From contig JACRFD010000029.1 in the NCBI GenBank assembly GCA_016218025.1, positions 1 through 55,630 on the forward strand: a stretch of DNA of 55,630 nucleotides, written 5' to 3'. The notes beneath the pieces were generated by a model, which saw nothing but the letters and a program-made list of their open reading frames with translations, did no database searches and had not been told where the DNA came from. The stretch comes from Ignavibacteriales bacterium (GTDB lineage: Bacteria > Bacteroidota > Ignavibacteria > UBA10030 > SZUA-254). Shown in pieces: positions 28,176-37,364 of the stretch (its first letter is position 1; each line of letters starts with the position of its first letter). A program made the translations under genes and the position numbers.

Positions 28176-28548
28176 TCACTCAGTGCCTGTTCCTTACTCA
28201 TTGTCTGCCTCCATTGAACGAACCAGTGATTCTATAAATTCTATCTTTTCTTTAGTATGTTTTTCCATTACTTCAATAAATAAATTTACCGACTTATAAT
28301 CTTCGTTATCGGTTAGTTTTTTATCTGTAATTATTTAACAAATGTAATTTTAACAATTAACATTTTTGTATAAAATATCTTATTTCCAGTTAAATAACAA
28401 CAATTTCAAAAGTTGAATATTTAACACTCTATTAACGAGTAATTTCTATAATGATAAAGCGTACTGATAAAACTTTATTTCCCAAATAGACAAAAACGCC
28501 CACTGAATTTCACATCGGAGTTGTCCAATAGATAGGTTTTCTCGTTAC

Positions 28549-28572
28549 ATTCCGTCACGTTTGTGACGGAAT
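28549..28572. other. Short perfect hairpin with extended arms
   Basis: A 10-bp perfect stem (ATTCCGTCAC and GTGACGGAAT) with a 4-nt loop, flanked by GGTTTTC at 28536 and CGAAAACC at 28576 that extend the symmetry imperfectly. It lies downstream of the cbb3 operon and could terminate it, though no T-run follows. Confidence 0.5.
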
Positions 28573-28696
28573 ACTCGAAAACCAGCCAAGTTTTGTGGTT
28601 CTCGAGTTCATAGTTTCAATTAGGAATATCGAGAGAACCTTCTGAGAGAACGTCAAGAGACGCGTTAAAAACGTTTTTTACTTCATATGTTTTACT

Positions 28697-28732
28697 CAAA
28701 TCTTCCTCCAGCTTTTCAAGATGTACGACTAT
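28697..28732 (-). repeat. 36-bp direct repeat, copy 2
   Basis: The partner of 28060-28095. Its upstream end overlaps the stop codon of the TauE/SafE-like gene, and on the minus strand it opens a 38-codon frame without a start codon (VVHLEKLEEDLSKTYE...). Confidence 0.75.
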
Positions 28733-29436
28733 TTACAGCATCCTCCGCCGTCTGTAGGTATCATCTTTGCAAGTTTCGGACTTAGATACGGTATTCCTAA
28801 ATTTAACCCGCGAATTATTAAAAGTAATCCGACTATAACTTGAAATGCGGGAAGAATTTTGGCAATTTTCAATCGGAGATTTGCTGAAATAAGTTTTGGG
28901 AAAAATGATACAGCAAGCATTGCAGGAATTGTTCCGAAACCGAAACCAATCATGAATAACATCCCAGCAAGATAACCACCCGTAACCGCCGCCGTTGAGA
29001 TCGCCATGTAAACAAATCCGCAAGGAAGGAATCCATTCATAACTCCGAGTATCAGCATCGAAACAAGAGCTTTGCTCTCCAACATTTTTCTTATAATCGA
29101 TGTTATCTTTTGAGTGATGGGATCGAAAACTTTGCTCAAGAAGTTTACCGATCTGATTATCTTCGGGAATAAAACGGTAAGTATAAGCAGTGAACCGACA
29201 ATGATAGAAAGATTTTGCTGCAACACCGGCAGCAGCAGCTTTCCGCCTAATAATCCTACTGCCGCACCCATTACCGCATAACTTATCACGCGACCGAAAT
29301 GATAAAGCGTCCGTCCAGATGCAAAGCGAAATACAGACTGCTCGCCGACAGGCAGAGCCAGCACAATGGGCCCGCACATCCCGATACAATGCAAACTGCC
29401 GAGTATTCCGAAAATGAAACCTGTAATTATAATCAT
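28729..29436 (-). CDS. TauE/SafE-like membrane protein of the cbb3 cluster
   Basis: A 235-residue membrane protein of the DsbD_2/sulfite-exporter-like group that accompanies ccoGHIS in many bacteria. Six helices are visible. The opening ITGFIFGILGSLHCIGMCGP carries the characteristic HCxxMC metal-binding-like motif, and a second half-repeat contains GVMNGFLPCGFVYMA. It probably moves copper or supports oxidase assembly. The ATG at 29436 is preceded by AAGGAGG at six bases; an in-frame TTG lies one codon earlier. The tail ends with GGGCCK, possibly metal-binding. Confidence 0.85.
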   Translation of the reverse strand: MIIITGFIFGILGSLHCIGMCGPIVLALPVGEQSVFRFASGRTLYHFGRVISYAVMGAAVGLLGGKLLLPVLQQNLSIIVGSLLILTVLFPKIIRSVNFLSKVFDPITQKITSIIRKMLESKALVSMLILGVMNGFLPCGFVYMAISTAAVTGGYLAGMLFMIGFGFGTIPAMLAVSFFPKLISANLRLKIAKILPAFQVIVGLLLIIRGLNLGIPYLSPKLAKMIPTDGGGCCK

Positions 29437-29446
29437 CAATTCCTCC

Positions 29447-29890
29447 TTATTGAATTATTACAACTTCTTCCTGATAATATTTTTCTTTCTCATACTCCCA
29501 CATTATTTTCGCACGCCACAAACCTTTCTGGAACGACGGCGTCAGAATTGTTTGAATATTCGCCGAGTCGAGAACTAACGGAAGCATAATATCGCTTTTT
29601 CTATCGGACGGACGATAGAGCATTATCGAGCCGGTAATTTCTCTGCTTAAAAATGAATCGGGAAATATTATTTTCAATTCAGAGTTTGCGGCACGCACCT
29701 CGATTTTCTTTTTTAAATCTGAACTCCTTTTTGATTCATCGATACGATTCTGATGCTTTAATTCCTGATCGTAATAATCATCGGCAACCAGATCAACTTT
29801 CTGACTGGCAGCGATATAAACTAAAACTCCTACCCCCGCCGCGAATATCACAATAACTAATGCAATTCCGAAACCCCAATTAAATTTCAT
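29447..29890 (-). CDS. ccoH: cbb3 oxidase assembly protein FixH/CcoH
   Basis: A 147-residue FixH-family protein: one N-terminal membrane helix (about 5-27) followed by ADDYYDQELKHQNRIDESKR, the family hallmark (read as DDYYDQELKHQNRID), and a beta-rich periplasmic domain. It helps assemble or stabilise cbb3 oxidase. The ATG at 29890 has AAGGA upstream and lies inside the end of ccoG (11-bp overlap). Confidence 0.9.
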   Translation of the reverse strand: MKFNWGFGIALVIVIFAAGVGVLVYIAASQKVDLVADDYYDQELKHQNRIDESKRSSDLKKKIEVRAANSELKIIFPDSFLSREITGSIMLYRPSDRKSDIMLPLVLDSANIQTILTPSFQKGLWRAKIMWEYEKEKYYQEEVVIIQ

Positions 29891-31316
29891 CAATTATTCC
29901 TTTCCCCCCAACCGGTCCTAAAAAAGATGTTTCAACCACTTGAGTAATCTCACCGCTGCGAAGCACTTCAATTTGCAGCGGAGTGTTCATCGATTTAATT
30001 TGATCGCGTTTCAGCATGATAAATAATTTTACCGAAACCGATTCTTGAGTTTTTATAATCAATGAATCACCGAGAACGGAAATTTTACCATCAACATTTT
30101 TTAACTTAAACGATAACGGCACAGATTCAAAAGTTTTATTCAATGCCTTAACATCATAAAGATTGCTTATATAATCGTCGGGCTGTTCCTGATAAAACAT
30201 TCCACCGGTGCGAAGAATAGTGACATCGATATCCGAACGCGTGATGACTAGATATGTAAGAAGTGAAATGAGAATTATCAGCACAATTGAATACCCGATA
30301 CTTCGCGGCGTAATGAGCGAGCGGATTTTCTTTTCGATTCCCTCGATTGAATCGTACCGGATTAAACCCCTCGGTTTTTCTACCGAGTCCATAATCGAAT
30401 CACAAGCATCAATGCAAGCCGTGCAGTTTATGCACTCAAGCTGCGTACCGTTCCGAATGTCGATACCCGTCGGACAAACCTCCACACATTGATGACAATC
30501 GATGCAATCACCCAAAATTCTTTCTTCGCTTTTTCGGAATTTACCTCTCGGTTCTCCACGAATGAAATCATAAGCAATGACGATTGAATTTCTATCCAAT
30601 AATACTCCCTGCAATCTGCCGTATGGACATACAAGTATGCAAGCTTGCTCGCGGAACCAGCCGAAAATCCAATGGAACACGCCGGTAAATACGAGGATAG
30701 CAACAAACCCGCCCATATGTTCCGATGGAGGAGCGGAAATGATTTTCAATAATTTCTCCGAACCGATTATCCATGCAAGAAGCATGTTGGCAATAAGGAA
30801 CGATAGGAAAAAATATATTCCATGTTTAAATAATTTCTTGAAAATTTTATTGCCCGTCCATGATGAATCGTTCAATTGTTTTTGGCGGACATGATTTCCT
30901 TCTATCCAGTAATCAATCTTGCGGAAAACCATCTCCATAAAAACCGTTTGCGGACAAATCCATCCGCAGAATAATCTGCCGAACACAACGGTGAATAAGA
31001 AAATAAAAACAATCGTCGATATCATCGCAATGGCAAAAAGAATGTAATCGTGCGGACCAAAAATTAAACCGAACACGATGAATTTTCGCTCTGTAATATC
31101 GAACAGCATCAGCGGATGACCGTTGAAACGCAGAAATGGGGTAACAAAAAGAATTGCAAGAAGAATCCAGCTTGCGAGAATGCGCCCTGCATGAAATCTA
31201 CCGCTTGGTTTCTTGGGGTAAATCCATTTCCGTTTTCCTTCTTTTGAAACGATACCGAGTTGGTCGCGGAAAGAAGTTTCCGATGCCGGAGAATTTGTTG
31301 TTTCAGTTTCCGTCAC
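29880..31316 (-). CDS. ccoG: cbb3 oxidase accessory protein CcoG (FixG)
   Basis: A 478-residue polyferredoxin-type membrane protein that reduces copper for cbb3 assembly. About five helices; conserved CGWICPQTVFMEMVFRKIDY, CILVCPYGRLQG, then a ferredoxin domain with CIDCHQCVEVCP and CINCTACIDAC; and a C-terminal Ig-like domain in the periplasm (from about residue 365). It starts at GTG 31316, overlapping the ccoP stop as GTGA. Confidence 0.95.
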   Translation of the reverse strand: MTETETTNSPASETSFRDQLGIVSKEGKRKWIYPKKPSGRFHAGRILASWILLAILFVTPFLRFNGHPLMLFDITERKFIVFGLIFGPHDYILFAIAMISTIVFIFLFTVVFGRLFCGWICPQTVFMEMVFRKIDYWIEGNHVRQKQLNDSSWTGNKIFKKLFKHGIYFFLSFLIANMLLAWIIGSEKLLKIISAPPSEHMGGFVAILVFTGVFHWIFGWFREQACILVCPYGRLQGVLLDRNSIVIAYDFIRGEPRGKFRKSEERILGDCIDCHQCVEVCPTGIDIRNGTQLECINCTACIDACDSIMDSVEKPRGLIRYDSIEGIEKKIRSLITPRSIGYSIVLIILISLLTYLVITRSDIDVTILRTGGMFYQEQPDDYISNLYDVKALNKTFESVPLSFKLKNVDGKISVLGDSLIIKTQESVSVKLFIMLKRDQIKSMNTPLQIEVLRSGEITQVVETSFLGPVGGKGIIDEI

Positions 31317-32155
31317 GATTTCACAGCAATTTTTACAGAATCACTTGCTTCAATTTTCGGTTCTACCCACAAATTGCCTTCCTGCGGTTTTCCGCCCGGC
31401 GGATTTGTACCCTGCAAAGTAAGAATATACGATGCAATCTGCTGGATTTCTTTAGGTGTGAATACGAGTTTCCAACTGATCATTCCTTTTGCAGGCACTC
31501 CGTTTTTAATCGTGGCAAAAATATTTTTTACACCGCCGCCGTGAATCCAATATTGATCTGTGAGGTTAGGTCCTACAATCCCACTGCCTTCATTGCCGTG
31601 GCAGCTTACGCAGTTCTTCTTGAATTTTTCCATTCCCTCTTTTATTGACGCATCATCTTTGAGCGCCGCCAATTTATCTTCGTTGATCTCACCTTCCGAT
31701 GCGATCCGCACACGCCGCATCAAATCGGCAGATGCAAGCTCTTCTGAAAACTCAGCTTGCGGCAACGGACTTGTTTTCAACACATGATAATTAATCAAAT
31801 AAATAATCGCGAAGATAACGGTTGCACCGAAAAGATAATTGAACCACGGAGGAATCCTGTTATCCAACTCCGTTATCCCATCGAAGTCTTCATCCATCTG
31901 AATAGCTTTTTCGGCTGACTGCGGCACAACGTAAGCCCACGCAGCATTGAAAAACTTTACAATCGGTTCAATGTTTCCTTCAAGAACAAATATGACAAAG
32001 AAAATAATTATCACAAAGAAAGCGGTAAGTATGCCGGTCATAATCAAAGCGGTTTCCGTTCCTATGTCTGCGGCTTGCGCTAAAAGAGTGGAACTGCTGA
32101 AGACAAAAGACCAAACAAAAAGCATGATTATTCTAATCGGAAATTTATTTTTCAT
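31313..32155 (-). CDS. ccoP: cbb3 oxidase subunit CcoP, mono-heme form
   Basis: A 280-residue subunit III. Two helices (about 30-58 and 108-128) and the conserved DNRIPPWFNYLFGATVIFAI (as IPPWFNYLF) precede a periplasmic cytochrome domain with only one heme motif, C182-x-x-C185-H (CVSCHGNEGSGIVGPNL). Proteobacterial CcoP carries two heme domains, so this is the short form seen in the Bacteroidota group. Met ligand is likely in AKGMISW. Its ATG overlaps the ccoQ stop. Confidence 0.93.
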   Translation of the reverse strand: MKNKFPIRIIMLFVWSFVFSSSTLLAQAADIGTETALIMTGILTAFFVIIIFFVIFVLEGNIEPIVKFFNAAWAYVVPQSAEKAIQMDEDFDGITELDNRIPPWFNYLFGATVIFAIIYLINYHVLKTSPLPQAEFSEELASADLMRRVRIASEGEINEDKLAALKDDASIKEGMEKFKKNCVSCHGNEGSGIVGPNLTDQYWIHGGGVKNIFATIKNGVPAKGMISWKLVFTPKEIQQIASYILTLQGTNPPGGKPQEGNLWVEPKIEASDSVKIAVKS

Positions 32156-32337
32156 AATGATATCCTTTCAGAATCACGATACTCATCGAGCGGCAAATTA
32201 CTCATATAATCAGTATGCTCTTTTCTCATTCTGAAAACTATAAATAGAACAATGATGAAGAACGGGATAAAAATGAAAAGTGAGACAAGCGGATAAGAAG
32301 CAATCCCTTCGATCTGTTGCAGATATTCTGAAAACAT
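32152..32337 (-). CDS. ccoQ: CcoQ-like small subunit
   Basis: A 61-residue single-helix protein (hydrophobic residues about 17-38) followed by an acidic-basic tail with MSNLPLDEYRDSE. Its position between ccoNO and ccoP, its size and the MRKEHTDYMSNLPL segment fit CcoQ. The ATG at 32337 has AGGAG upstream, just after the ccoNO stop; reading from 32406 would overlap ccoNO pointlessly. Confidence 0.85.
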   Translation of the reverse strand: MFSEYLQQIEGIASYPLVSLFIFIPFFIIVLFIVFRMRKEHTDYMSNLPLDEYRDSERISL

Positions 32338-32350
32338 TTTTTGCTCCTTC

Positions 32351-34462
32351 CTACTTCTGTACCTGAATATCTGTGCCAAGCCGCTGGAGATACGCAATAA
32401 CGGCAATGATTTCCTTTGAAGGATCGGCAGGTATTTTTTGTTTTTGAAGATCCGACGCTATCAGCTCTGCCTGTCTTTGCAGATCAGTCAACGCCAACAA
32501 ATCGAACCCTTTAGGATATGGAACTCCTAAATTTTGCATCGCTCTGATTTTCGATTCGAGTGTTGAATTATCTAAGTCTTGTGTGAATAACCACGGATAC
32601 GGAGGCATGATTGAACCGGGAGATACCGAACGCGGATCATCCATGTGCATAAAGTGCCAGAGGTTGGGATATTTTTTCCCTTCGCGATGAAGATCGGGAC
32701 CGGTGCGTTTCGATCCCCAGAGAAATGGATGATCATATACGAACTCGCCCGCTTTTGAATATTCACCGTACCGTTCTGTCTCCGATCGGAATGGGCGAAC
32801 CATTTGTGAATGGCAAGTATTGCATCCTTCGCGGATATAAATATCACGTCCTTGCAGTTCAAGAGGTGTGTACGGTTTTACAGCAGCAATCGTAGGAATG
32901 TTAGATTTAATAAGAAACGTCGGAATTATTTCTATCAATCCTCCGATTAAAATTACGACGAGAGAGACAACCGCAAATTGAATGGGACGCTTTTCAAGCC
33001 ATCGATGTTTGTTTTCTTTCGAGACATGCTCATCAACCCACACGGCTGGAACCTGTACTTCTTCTTCTTTTATCAATTTTCCCGAGCGAACGGTTTTAAA
33101 CATATTATAACACATGATGCACGCACCGGTAAGATACAACGTTCCGCCAAAAGCGCGTAGAATATACATCGGTATAATTTGAAGAACGGTTTCTAAAAAA
33201 TTCGGGTATTGCAAAACACCGAATGAAGTAAACTGTTTCCACATGAGCGACTGCGTAACACCCGCCCAGTAGAGCGGCACCGCGTAGAAAACAATACCGA
33301 GAGTGCCGAGCCAGAAATGCAGGTTCGCGAGCTTTTTAGAAAAAAGATTTGTGCCCCACATTCTCGGTATGAGCCAGTAAAGTATTCCAAAAGTTAGAAA
33401 TCCATTCCAACCGAGTGCACCGATATGAACATGCGCTATTGTCCAATCTGTATAATGTGAAAGTGCGTTGACATTTTTCAGAGAAAGAGTTGGACCTTCC
33501 AATGTTGCCATGCCGTATGCAGTTACAGCCACAACCATGAATTTTAAAATAGGATCTTCGCGTACTTTATCCCACGCACCGCGTAATGTTAGTAATCCGT
33601 TAATGGCACCGCCCCACGAGGGAGCTATCAACATAATTGAAAAAACAGTTCCAAGAGACTGCGCCCAATCGGGGAGTGCGGTATAAAGTAAATGATGCGG
33701 ACCTGCCCAGATATAAATAAATATAAGCGACCAAAAATGAACGATTGAAAGTCGATACGAATAAACCGGACGGTTTGCCGCTTTTGGTAAAAAATAATAC
33801 ATCAATCCTAAGTACGGAGTAGTTAGAAAAAAAGCAACAGCGTTATGTCCGTACCACCACTGCACAAGTGCGTCTTGAACTCCGGCATAAACGGGATAAC
33901 TTTTTAGAAATGAAACAGGAACCTCGATGGAATTAACAATATGAAGAACAGCAACAGTTACCAGAGTTGCAAGATAAAACCAGATTGCAACATACATATG
34001 TTTCTCGCGCCGCTTGATAATTGTGCCGACAACATTAATTGTAAGCACAACCCAGATCAATGTAATTGCAATATCAATGGGCCATTCAAGTTCTGCATAC
34101 TCCTTTGCTGTTGAAATTCCCAACGGTAACGTTACAGCGGCAGCAACAATTATCAATTGCCATCCCCAAAAATGAATCTTACTTAATAAATCACTGAACA
34201 TTCTGGCTTTACACAACCGCTGGAGTGAGTAGTATAATCCCATGAAGATACCATTCCCAACAAATGCGAAAATGACTGCATTTGTATGGAGAGGTCGAAG
34301 TCTGCCGAATGTAAGATACTGTAGCATTGCATTGTATATTGGATCGAATAACTGGAAAGCTATAGTCAATCCAACCGTCATTCCTACAATTCCCCATACC
34401 ATTGTTGCAACTGCAAAATTGCGAACAATACCGTTATCGTATCTGATCGTTTGCATTTCCAT
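32351..34462 (-). CDS. ccoNO: Fused cbb3 oxidase subunits I and II (CcoNO)
   Basis: A 703-residue fusion (710 from ATG 34483). Residues ~1-470 are the CcoN catalytic heme-copper subunit with about 12 helices: LRPLHTNAVIFAFVGNG (heme ligand His), YGHNAVAFFLTTPYLG (CuB His with Tyr), WAGPHHLLYTALPDW (His pair) and HVHIGALGWNGF. From about 500 a helix and the CcoO cytochrome c domain follow, with GCNTCHSQMVRPFRSE near residue 554. The fusion is typical of Bacteroidota-type cbb3. The ATG at 34462 is preferred for its AAGGA site; the N-terminus overlaps ccoS. Confidence 0.95.
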   Translation of the reverse strand: MEMQTIRYDNGIVRNFAVATMVWGIVGMTVGLTIAFQLFDPIYNAMLQYLTFGRLRPLHTNAVIFAFVGNGIFMGLYYSLQRLCKARMFSDLLSKIHFWGWQLIIVAAAVTLPLGISTAKEYAELEWPIDIAITLIWVVLTINVVGTIIKRREKHMYVAIWFYLATLVTVAVLHIVNSIEVPVSFLKSYPVYAGVQDALVQWWYGHNAVAFFLTTPYLGLMYYFLPKAANRPVYSYRLSIVHFWSLIFIYIWAGPHHLLYTALPDWAQSLGTVFSIMLIAPSWGGAINGLLTLRGAWDKVREDPILKFMVVAVTAYGMATLEGPTLSLKNVNALSHYTDWTIAHVHIGALGWNGFLTFGILYWLIPRMWGTNLFSKKLANLHFWLGTLGIVFYAVPLYWAGVTQSLMWKQFTSFGVLQYPNFLETVLQIIPMYILRAFGGTLYLTGACIMCYNMFKTVRSGKLIKEEEVQVPAVWVDEHVSKENKHRWLEKRPIQFAVVSLVVILIGGLIEIIPTFLIKSNIPTIAAVKPYTPLELQGRDIYIREGCNTCHSQMVRPFRSETERYGEYSKAGEFVYDHPFLWGSKRTGPDLHREGKKYPNLWHFMHMDDPRSVSPGSIMPPYPWLFTQDLDNSTLESKIRAMQNLGVPYPKGFDLLALTDLQRQAELIASDLQKQKIPADPSKEIIAVIAYLQRLGTDIQVQK

Positions 34463-34658
34463 AATCAACTGATCCTTTTGCATTATTTTCCAATGTCTGA
34501 TTCATTGTAATATTTTTCTTTTCATCATCAAAGAGAATTCTAATAGACGGTGTATATTTATCATCGTATTGACCGTTTCTCACGGCCCATATAAACAAGA
34601 ACAAAAAACCAGAGGCAACAAAAATACTGAATCCAACCAATATCCAAATTACCGACAC
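34434..34658 (-). CDS. ccoS: cbb3 oxidase maturation protein CcoS (FixS)
   Basis: A 74-residue protein starting with MSVIWILVGFSIFVASGFLF, a single helix, followed by WAVRNGQYDD, the conserved FixS motif. FixS is needed to insert heme and copper into CcoN. The start is GTG at 34658, sharing a base with the ccoI stop (TAGTG), with GGAGG upstream. The tail beyond residue 45 is longer than usual and overlaps the start of ccoNO. Confidence 0.9.
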   Translation of the reverse strand: MSVIWILVGFSIFVASGFLFLFIWAVRNGQYDDKYTPSIRILFDDEKKNITMNQTLENNAKGSVDYGNANDQIR

Positions 34659-37066
34659 TATATTAATCCCCTCCGCTTTGCCATCAATTGAGTTATAAAA
34701 GTTGAAAATGTAACAACTGTAATAGAACTCAGCGGCATTAGTATAGCAGCCAATATCGGAGACAGTTCACCGCGCACAGCGAAATATAATCCTACAATAT
34801 TATAGATAATTGATATCACAAAGCTCCAATATACTATATGTTTTGCAGTAGTTGCAAATCGGATGAATCTATCCAAAATGTTGAACGATGATGAGTTTAA
34901 TATTGCGTCGCATGATGGAGAAAAGCTGCTTACATCTTCTGTAACTGAAATCGCAACATTACTTTGCCACAAAGCGCCGGCATCATTTAAACCATCGCCG
35001 ACCATAATAACGTTCCTATTTTTATCCTGAAGCAATTTAATAAAAGAAAGTTTATCAGCAGGTTTTTGATTGAAAATCATATCGGCAAAATTTGGATAGA
35101 TTTCTTTCAACCGGCTTCTTTCACCGTCGCTATCACCCGACAACAAATAGATAGTCTGATTATTTTCGAGATTCTTTAGCACATCTTGCAGTCCGGAACG
35201 ATATATATTATCGAATTCAAATCTGCCGATAATTTTTTCGTCGATTGCGGCATAAACTACAGTCCGTTTTTCATCGGAATATTTTTCTCGAACATCAATG
35301 TTTAGAAATTCAGCCGAGCCGAGGCGAACAGGAACGCTTCCAACTTTTCCTGCAATTCCTGCGCCTTCAACTTCTTCCAACTCATCTGCATTCACTATTT
35401 CTTTAACATGCAGAAAGTCATAAATAGACCGGCTTAAAGGATGCGTAGAACTTCGCACCAAAGATGCAAGCTGTTTTCGCTGTTCATCGGTGAGCGGACT
35501 GCCTTCGAATCGAATAGATGTCAGCTTAGTTTGTGTAATGGTGCCTGTTTTGTCGAACGCGATAGTATCTGTTTTCGATAATGCTTCAACAATGGAAGAA
35601 TGTTTAAGATAAAATCCTTTTTTACCGAACAACCGAAGTGTAGTTCCAAAAACAAACGGTGCAGCCAAAGCTATCGCACACGGACACGCAACTATTAAAA
35701 TAGCTGTAACTGCGTCAAGGATTATTGAAGGATTTACATACCACCACCAAAACGCCGTTGTAAGAGTTGTAAATAATATTCCCAGCGTAAAATATTTCCC
35801 GATTGTATTCGACAGAGTTAAAAGCTGTGATTTTATTCTATCGGAAGCATCGAACTCATTCCATAACTGAATAAACTCGCTTTCTGATACTTCTTTAATG
35901 GCTTCAAGCTCTATAACGCTTCCGTGATGCTTACCGCCCGCATAGATCAGATCGCCGACATTTTTCATCACCATTTGCGATTCCCCCGTTACAAAACTAT
36001 AATCTATATAAGCTATCCCCGACATAATTATTGAATCTGCCGGTACGATTTCGTTGTTCCTTATAAGCATCCTCTCACCGGGTCTAATTATAGTGATTGG
36101 AACGGTCGTTTCCTGTCCTGCTCTGCGTACAGTTACTGCAAGAGAAAAATAAGATTGATATTTACGCTCAAAGTTTAATGCGTCATATGTCTTATTTTGA
36201 AATAATCTTCCGATAAGCAAGAAGAATACAAGTCCCGTTAGAGAATCAAAATACCCGGGACCGATTTGAAATAAAACTTCAACTGCAGAGCGAAGAAATA
36301 CAATCGCTATCCCAAGAGCAATCGGCACGTCGATATTGATTGCTTTCGTTCGCAAACTATTTATTGCAGATGAAAAATAAACCATACTGCTGAAAAATAT
36401 TACCGGAAGAGATAAGATGAGATTGAGATAGCCGAATAATGTCCTGGAGCTAAGATCGATTGCAGAGGAAGAAAGATATTCAGGCAGACTGAAAAGCATA
36501 ATGTTACCGAAACAAAACGCAGCCACGCCGATTTTCAGATAAAAACTTCTTTCACTTTTTGTTCTTTGATTTGTATCCGTTGAATTGGGGCTTAACTCCG
36601 GCTCATAACCAATCGATACAAGCATCTCAATAATCTGGCGAAATGTTGTTCTATCTTTCTTGTATCTTATAAGAAGACTCTTCTTCAAAAAATCAACGCG
36701 TGAAATCAATATTCCCGGATGCAGATTGTGCAGATTTTCCAATAACCAGATGCATGAACTGCAGTGCATCTGTGGTATATGAAGATTAACGACTGCAATT
36801 TTATCGTCTGAAAAACTGATAAATTTATTGCTTACCTTGGGATCATCGAGAAAAGCATATTTTGAGTTTGGTTGTAAATTGGGAGTTATACCGGGATGTT
36901 CGCTGAAATTGTAATACCGATAAAGCTGCTTCCCGTCCAGTATCTCGTAAACAGATTTGCAACCATTGCAGCAAAATAATTTTTCATCGTAAGATATGGG
37001 TACTTCACCTGCAGGCGCGCCACAGTGAAAACAGAGTGCTTTATTTTCTTTTGAAACATTGTTCAT
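34658..37066 (-). CDS. ccoI: Copper-transporting P-type ATPase for cbb3 assembly (CcoI/FixI)
   Basis: An 802-residue P1B ATPase exporting copper toward cbb3 oxidase. Order: Cys-rich N-terminus (CFHCGAP...CCNGCKSVYEIL), a metal-binding domain with MHCSSCIWLLENL, eight membrane helices with the CPC ion motif in VACPCAIALAAPF, the phosphorylation site AFDKTGTIT and the hinge MVGDGLNDAGAL. An ATG at 37066 fits the family; an upstream ATG at 37162 would add 32 atypical residues. First gene of the cbb3 operon, in line with regulation from the divergent intergenic region that carries a strong hairpin. Confidence 0.94.
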   Translation of the reverse strand: MNNVSKENKALCFHCGAPAGEVPISYDEKLFCCNGCKSVYEILDGKQLYRYYNFSEHPGITPNLQPNSKYAFLDDPKVSNKFISFSDDKIAVVNLHIPQMHCSSCIWLLENLHNLHPGILISRVDFLKKSLLIRYKKDRTTFRQIIEMLVSIGYEPELSPNSTDTNQRTKSERSFYLKIGVAAFCFGNIMLFSLPEYLSSSAIDLSSRTLFGYLNLILSLPVIFFSSMVYFSSAINSLRTKAINIDVPIALGIAIVFLRSAVEVLFQIGPGYFDSLTGLVFFLLIGRLFQNKTYDALNFERKYQSYFSLAVTVRRAGQETTVPITIIRPGERMLIRNNEIVPADSIIMSGIAYIDYSFVTGESQMVMKNVGDLIYAGGKHHGSVIELEAIKEVSESEFIQLWNEFDASDRIKSQLLTLSNTIGKYFTLGILFTTLTTAFWWWYVNPSIILDAVTAILIVACPCAIALAAPFVFGTTLRLFGKKGFYLKHSSIVEALSKTDTIAFDKTGTITQTKLTSIRFEGSPLTDEQRKQLASLVRSSTHPLSRSIYDFLHVKEIVNADELEEVEGAGIAGKVGSVPVRLGSAEFLNIDVREKYSDEKRTVVYAAIDEKIIGRFEFDNIYRSGLQDVLKNLENNQTIYLLSGDSDGERSRLKEIYPNFADMIFNQKPADKLSFIKLLQDKNRNVIMVGDGLNDAGALWQSNVAISVTEDVSSFSPSCDAILNSSSFNILDRFIRFATTAKHIVYWSFVISIIYNIVGLYFAVRGELSPILAAILMPLSSITVVTFSTFITQLMAKRRGLI

Positions 37067-37185
37067 TATAAATACATTCGGACGAGAGCAATATACAATT
37101 TGTCTCCCAAATAAATCAAATGATAAATATTGTCTAAAAAATGATATTGAAAAATAAGTCATGAAAAAGAATATGATCTTAAAAG

Positions 37186-37213
37186 CCCCAGTTATGACTT
37201 AACTGGGGTTTTT
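37186..37213. terminator. Hairpin upstream of ccoI in the divergent intergenic region
   Basis: A 9-bp perfect GC-rich stem (CCCCAGTTA and TAACTGGGG) with a 5-nt loop and TTTTT after it on the plus strand; on the minus strand CTTTT follows. It looks like an intrinsic terminator, yet no gene ends here: it lies between the divergent starts of ccoI and the HybA-like gene. It may block read-through or act as a leader attenuator for the cbb3 operon. Confidence 0.65.
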
Positions 37214-37240
37214 AACACTTTTAAATCTAAAATTGTCAAT

Positions 37241-37266
37241 ATTGAGAAATACCACTTCTACTTTTT
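37241..37266 (+). promoter_or_regulatory. Putative activator box upstream of the Hmc-like operon
   Basis: A 26-bp segment (starting ATTGAGAAATACCACTTC) matching 20 of 26 positions with 44865-44890 upstream of nifJ. An inverted TTGAGAAAT lies at 37312-37320. It lies about 110 bp before the sigma-54-like element, a usual distance for an enhancer site. The factor that binds is unknown. Confidence 0.45.
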
Positions 37267-37349
37267 CCTTATCAAATTATTTTTCTTGAAAAATTAGTTT
37301 ATTTTTAATAAATTTCTCAACCCCTCATAGGAATCTAGAATATTAACTA

Positions 37350-37364
37350 TGGCATAATTTTAGA
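37350..37364 (+). promoter_or_regulatory. Sigma-54-like promoter, weak
   Basis: TGGCATAATTTTAGA resembles the -24/-12 consensus: TGGCA is good, but the -12 GC is GA. It is about 69 bp before the ATG of the HybA-like gene. Low confidence by itself; supported only by the better match before nifJ. Confidence 0.35.

Larger units (their letters stand above)
28000..28728. other. Gene-poor region with direct repeat, hairpins and ORF remnants
   Basis: No full gene is supported. On the minus strand, overlapping short frames occur: one ending EKIEFIESLVRSMEADNE, then a 27-residue frame at 28201-28118 (MSKEQALSESVTKCNR...), then fragments containing VVHIEKLEED. They could be remains of small toxin-antitoxin genes. 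Two strong hairpins and a duplicated 36-bp segment lie here, listed separately. Confidence 0.5.

Noticed and set aside
34463..34483. Alternative ccoNO start seven codons earlier (ATG 34483)
   Set aside because: The ATG at 34462 has a better ribosome binding site; the choice does not alter the function.
37230..37250. Possible FNR-type site upstream of ccoI (TTGTCAATATTGAG)
   Set aside because: Only the first half resembles TTGAT and the second half does not match ATCAA; too weak to call.
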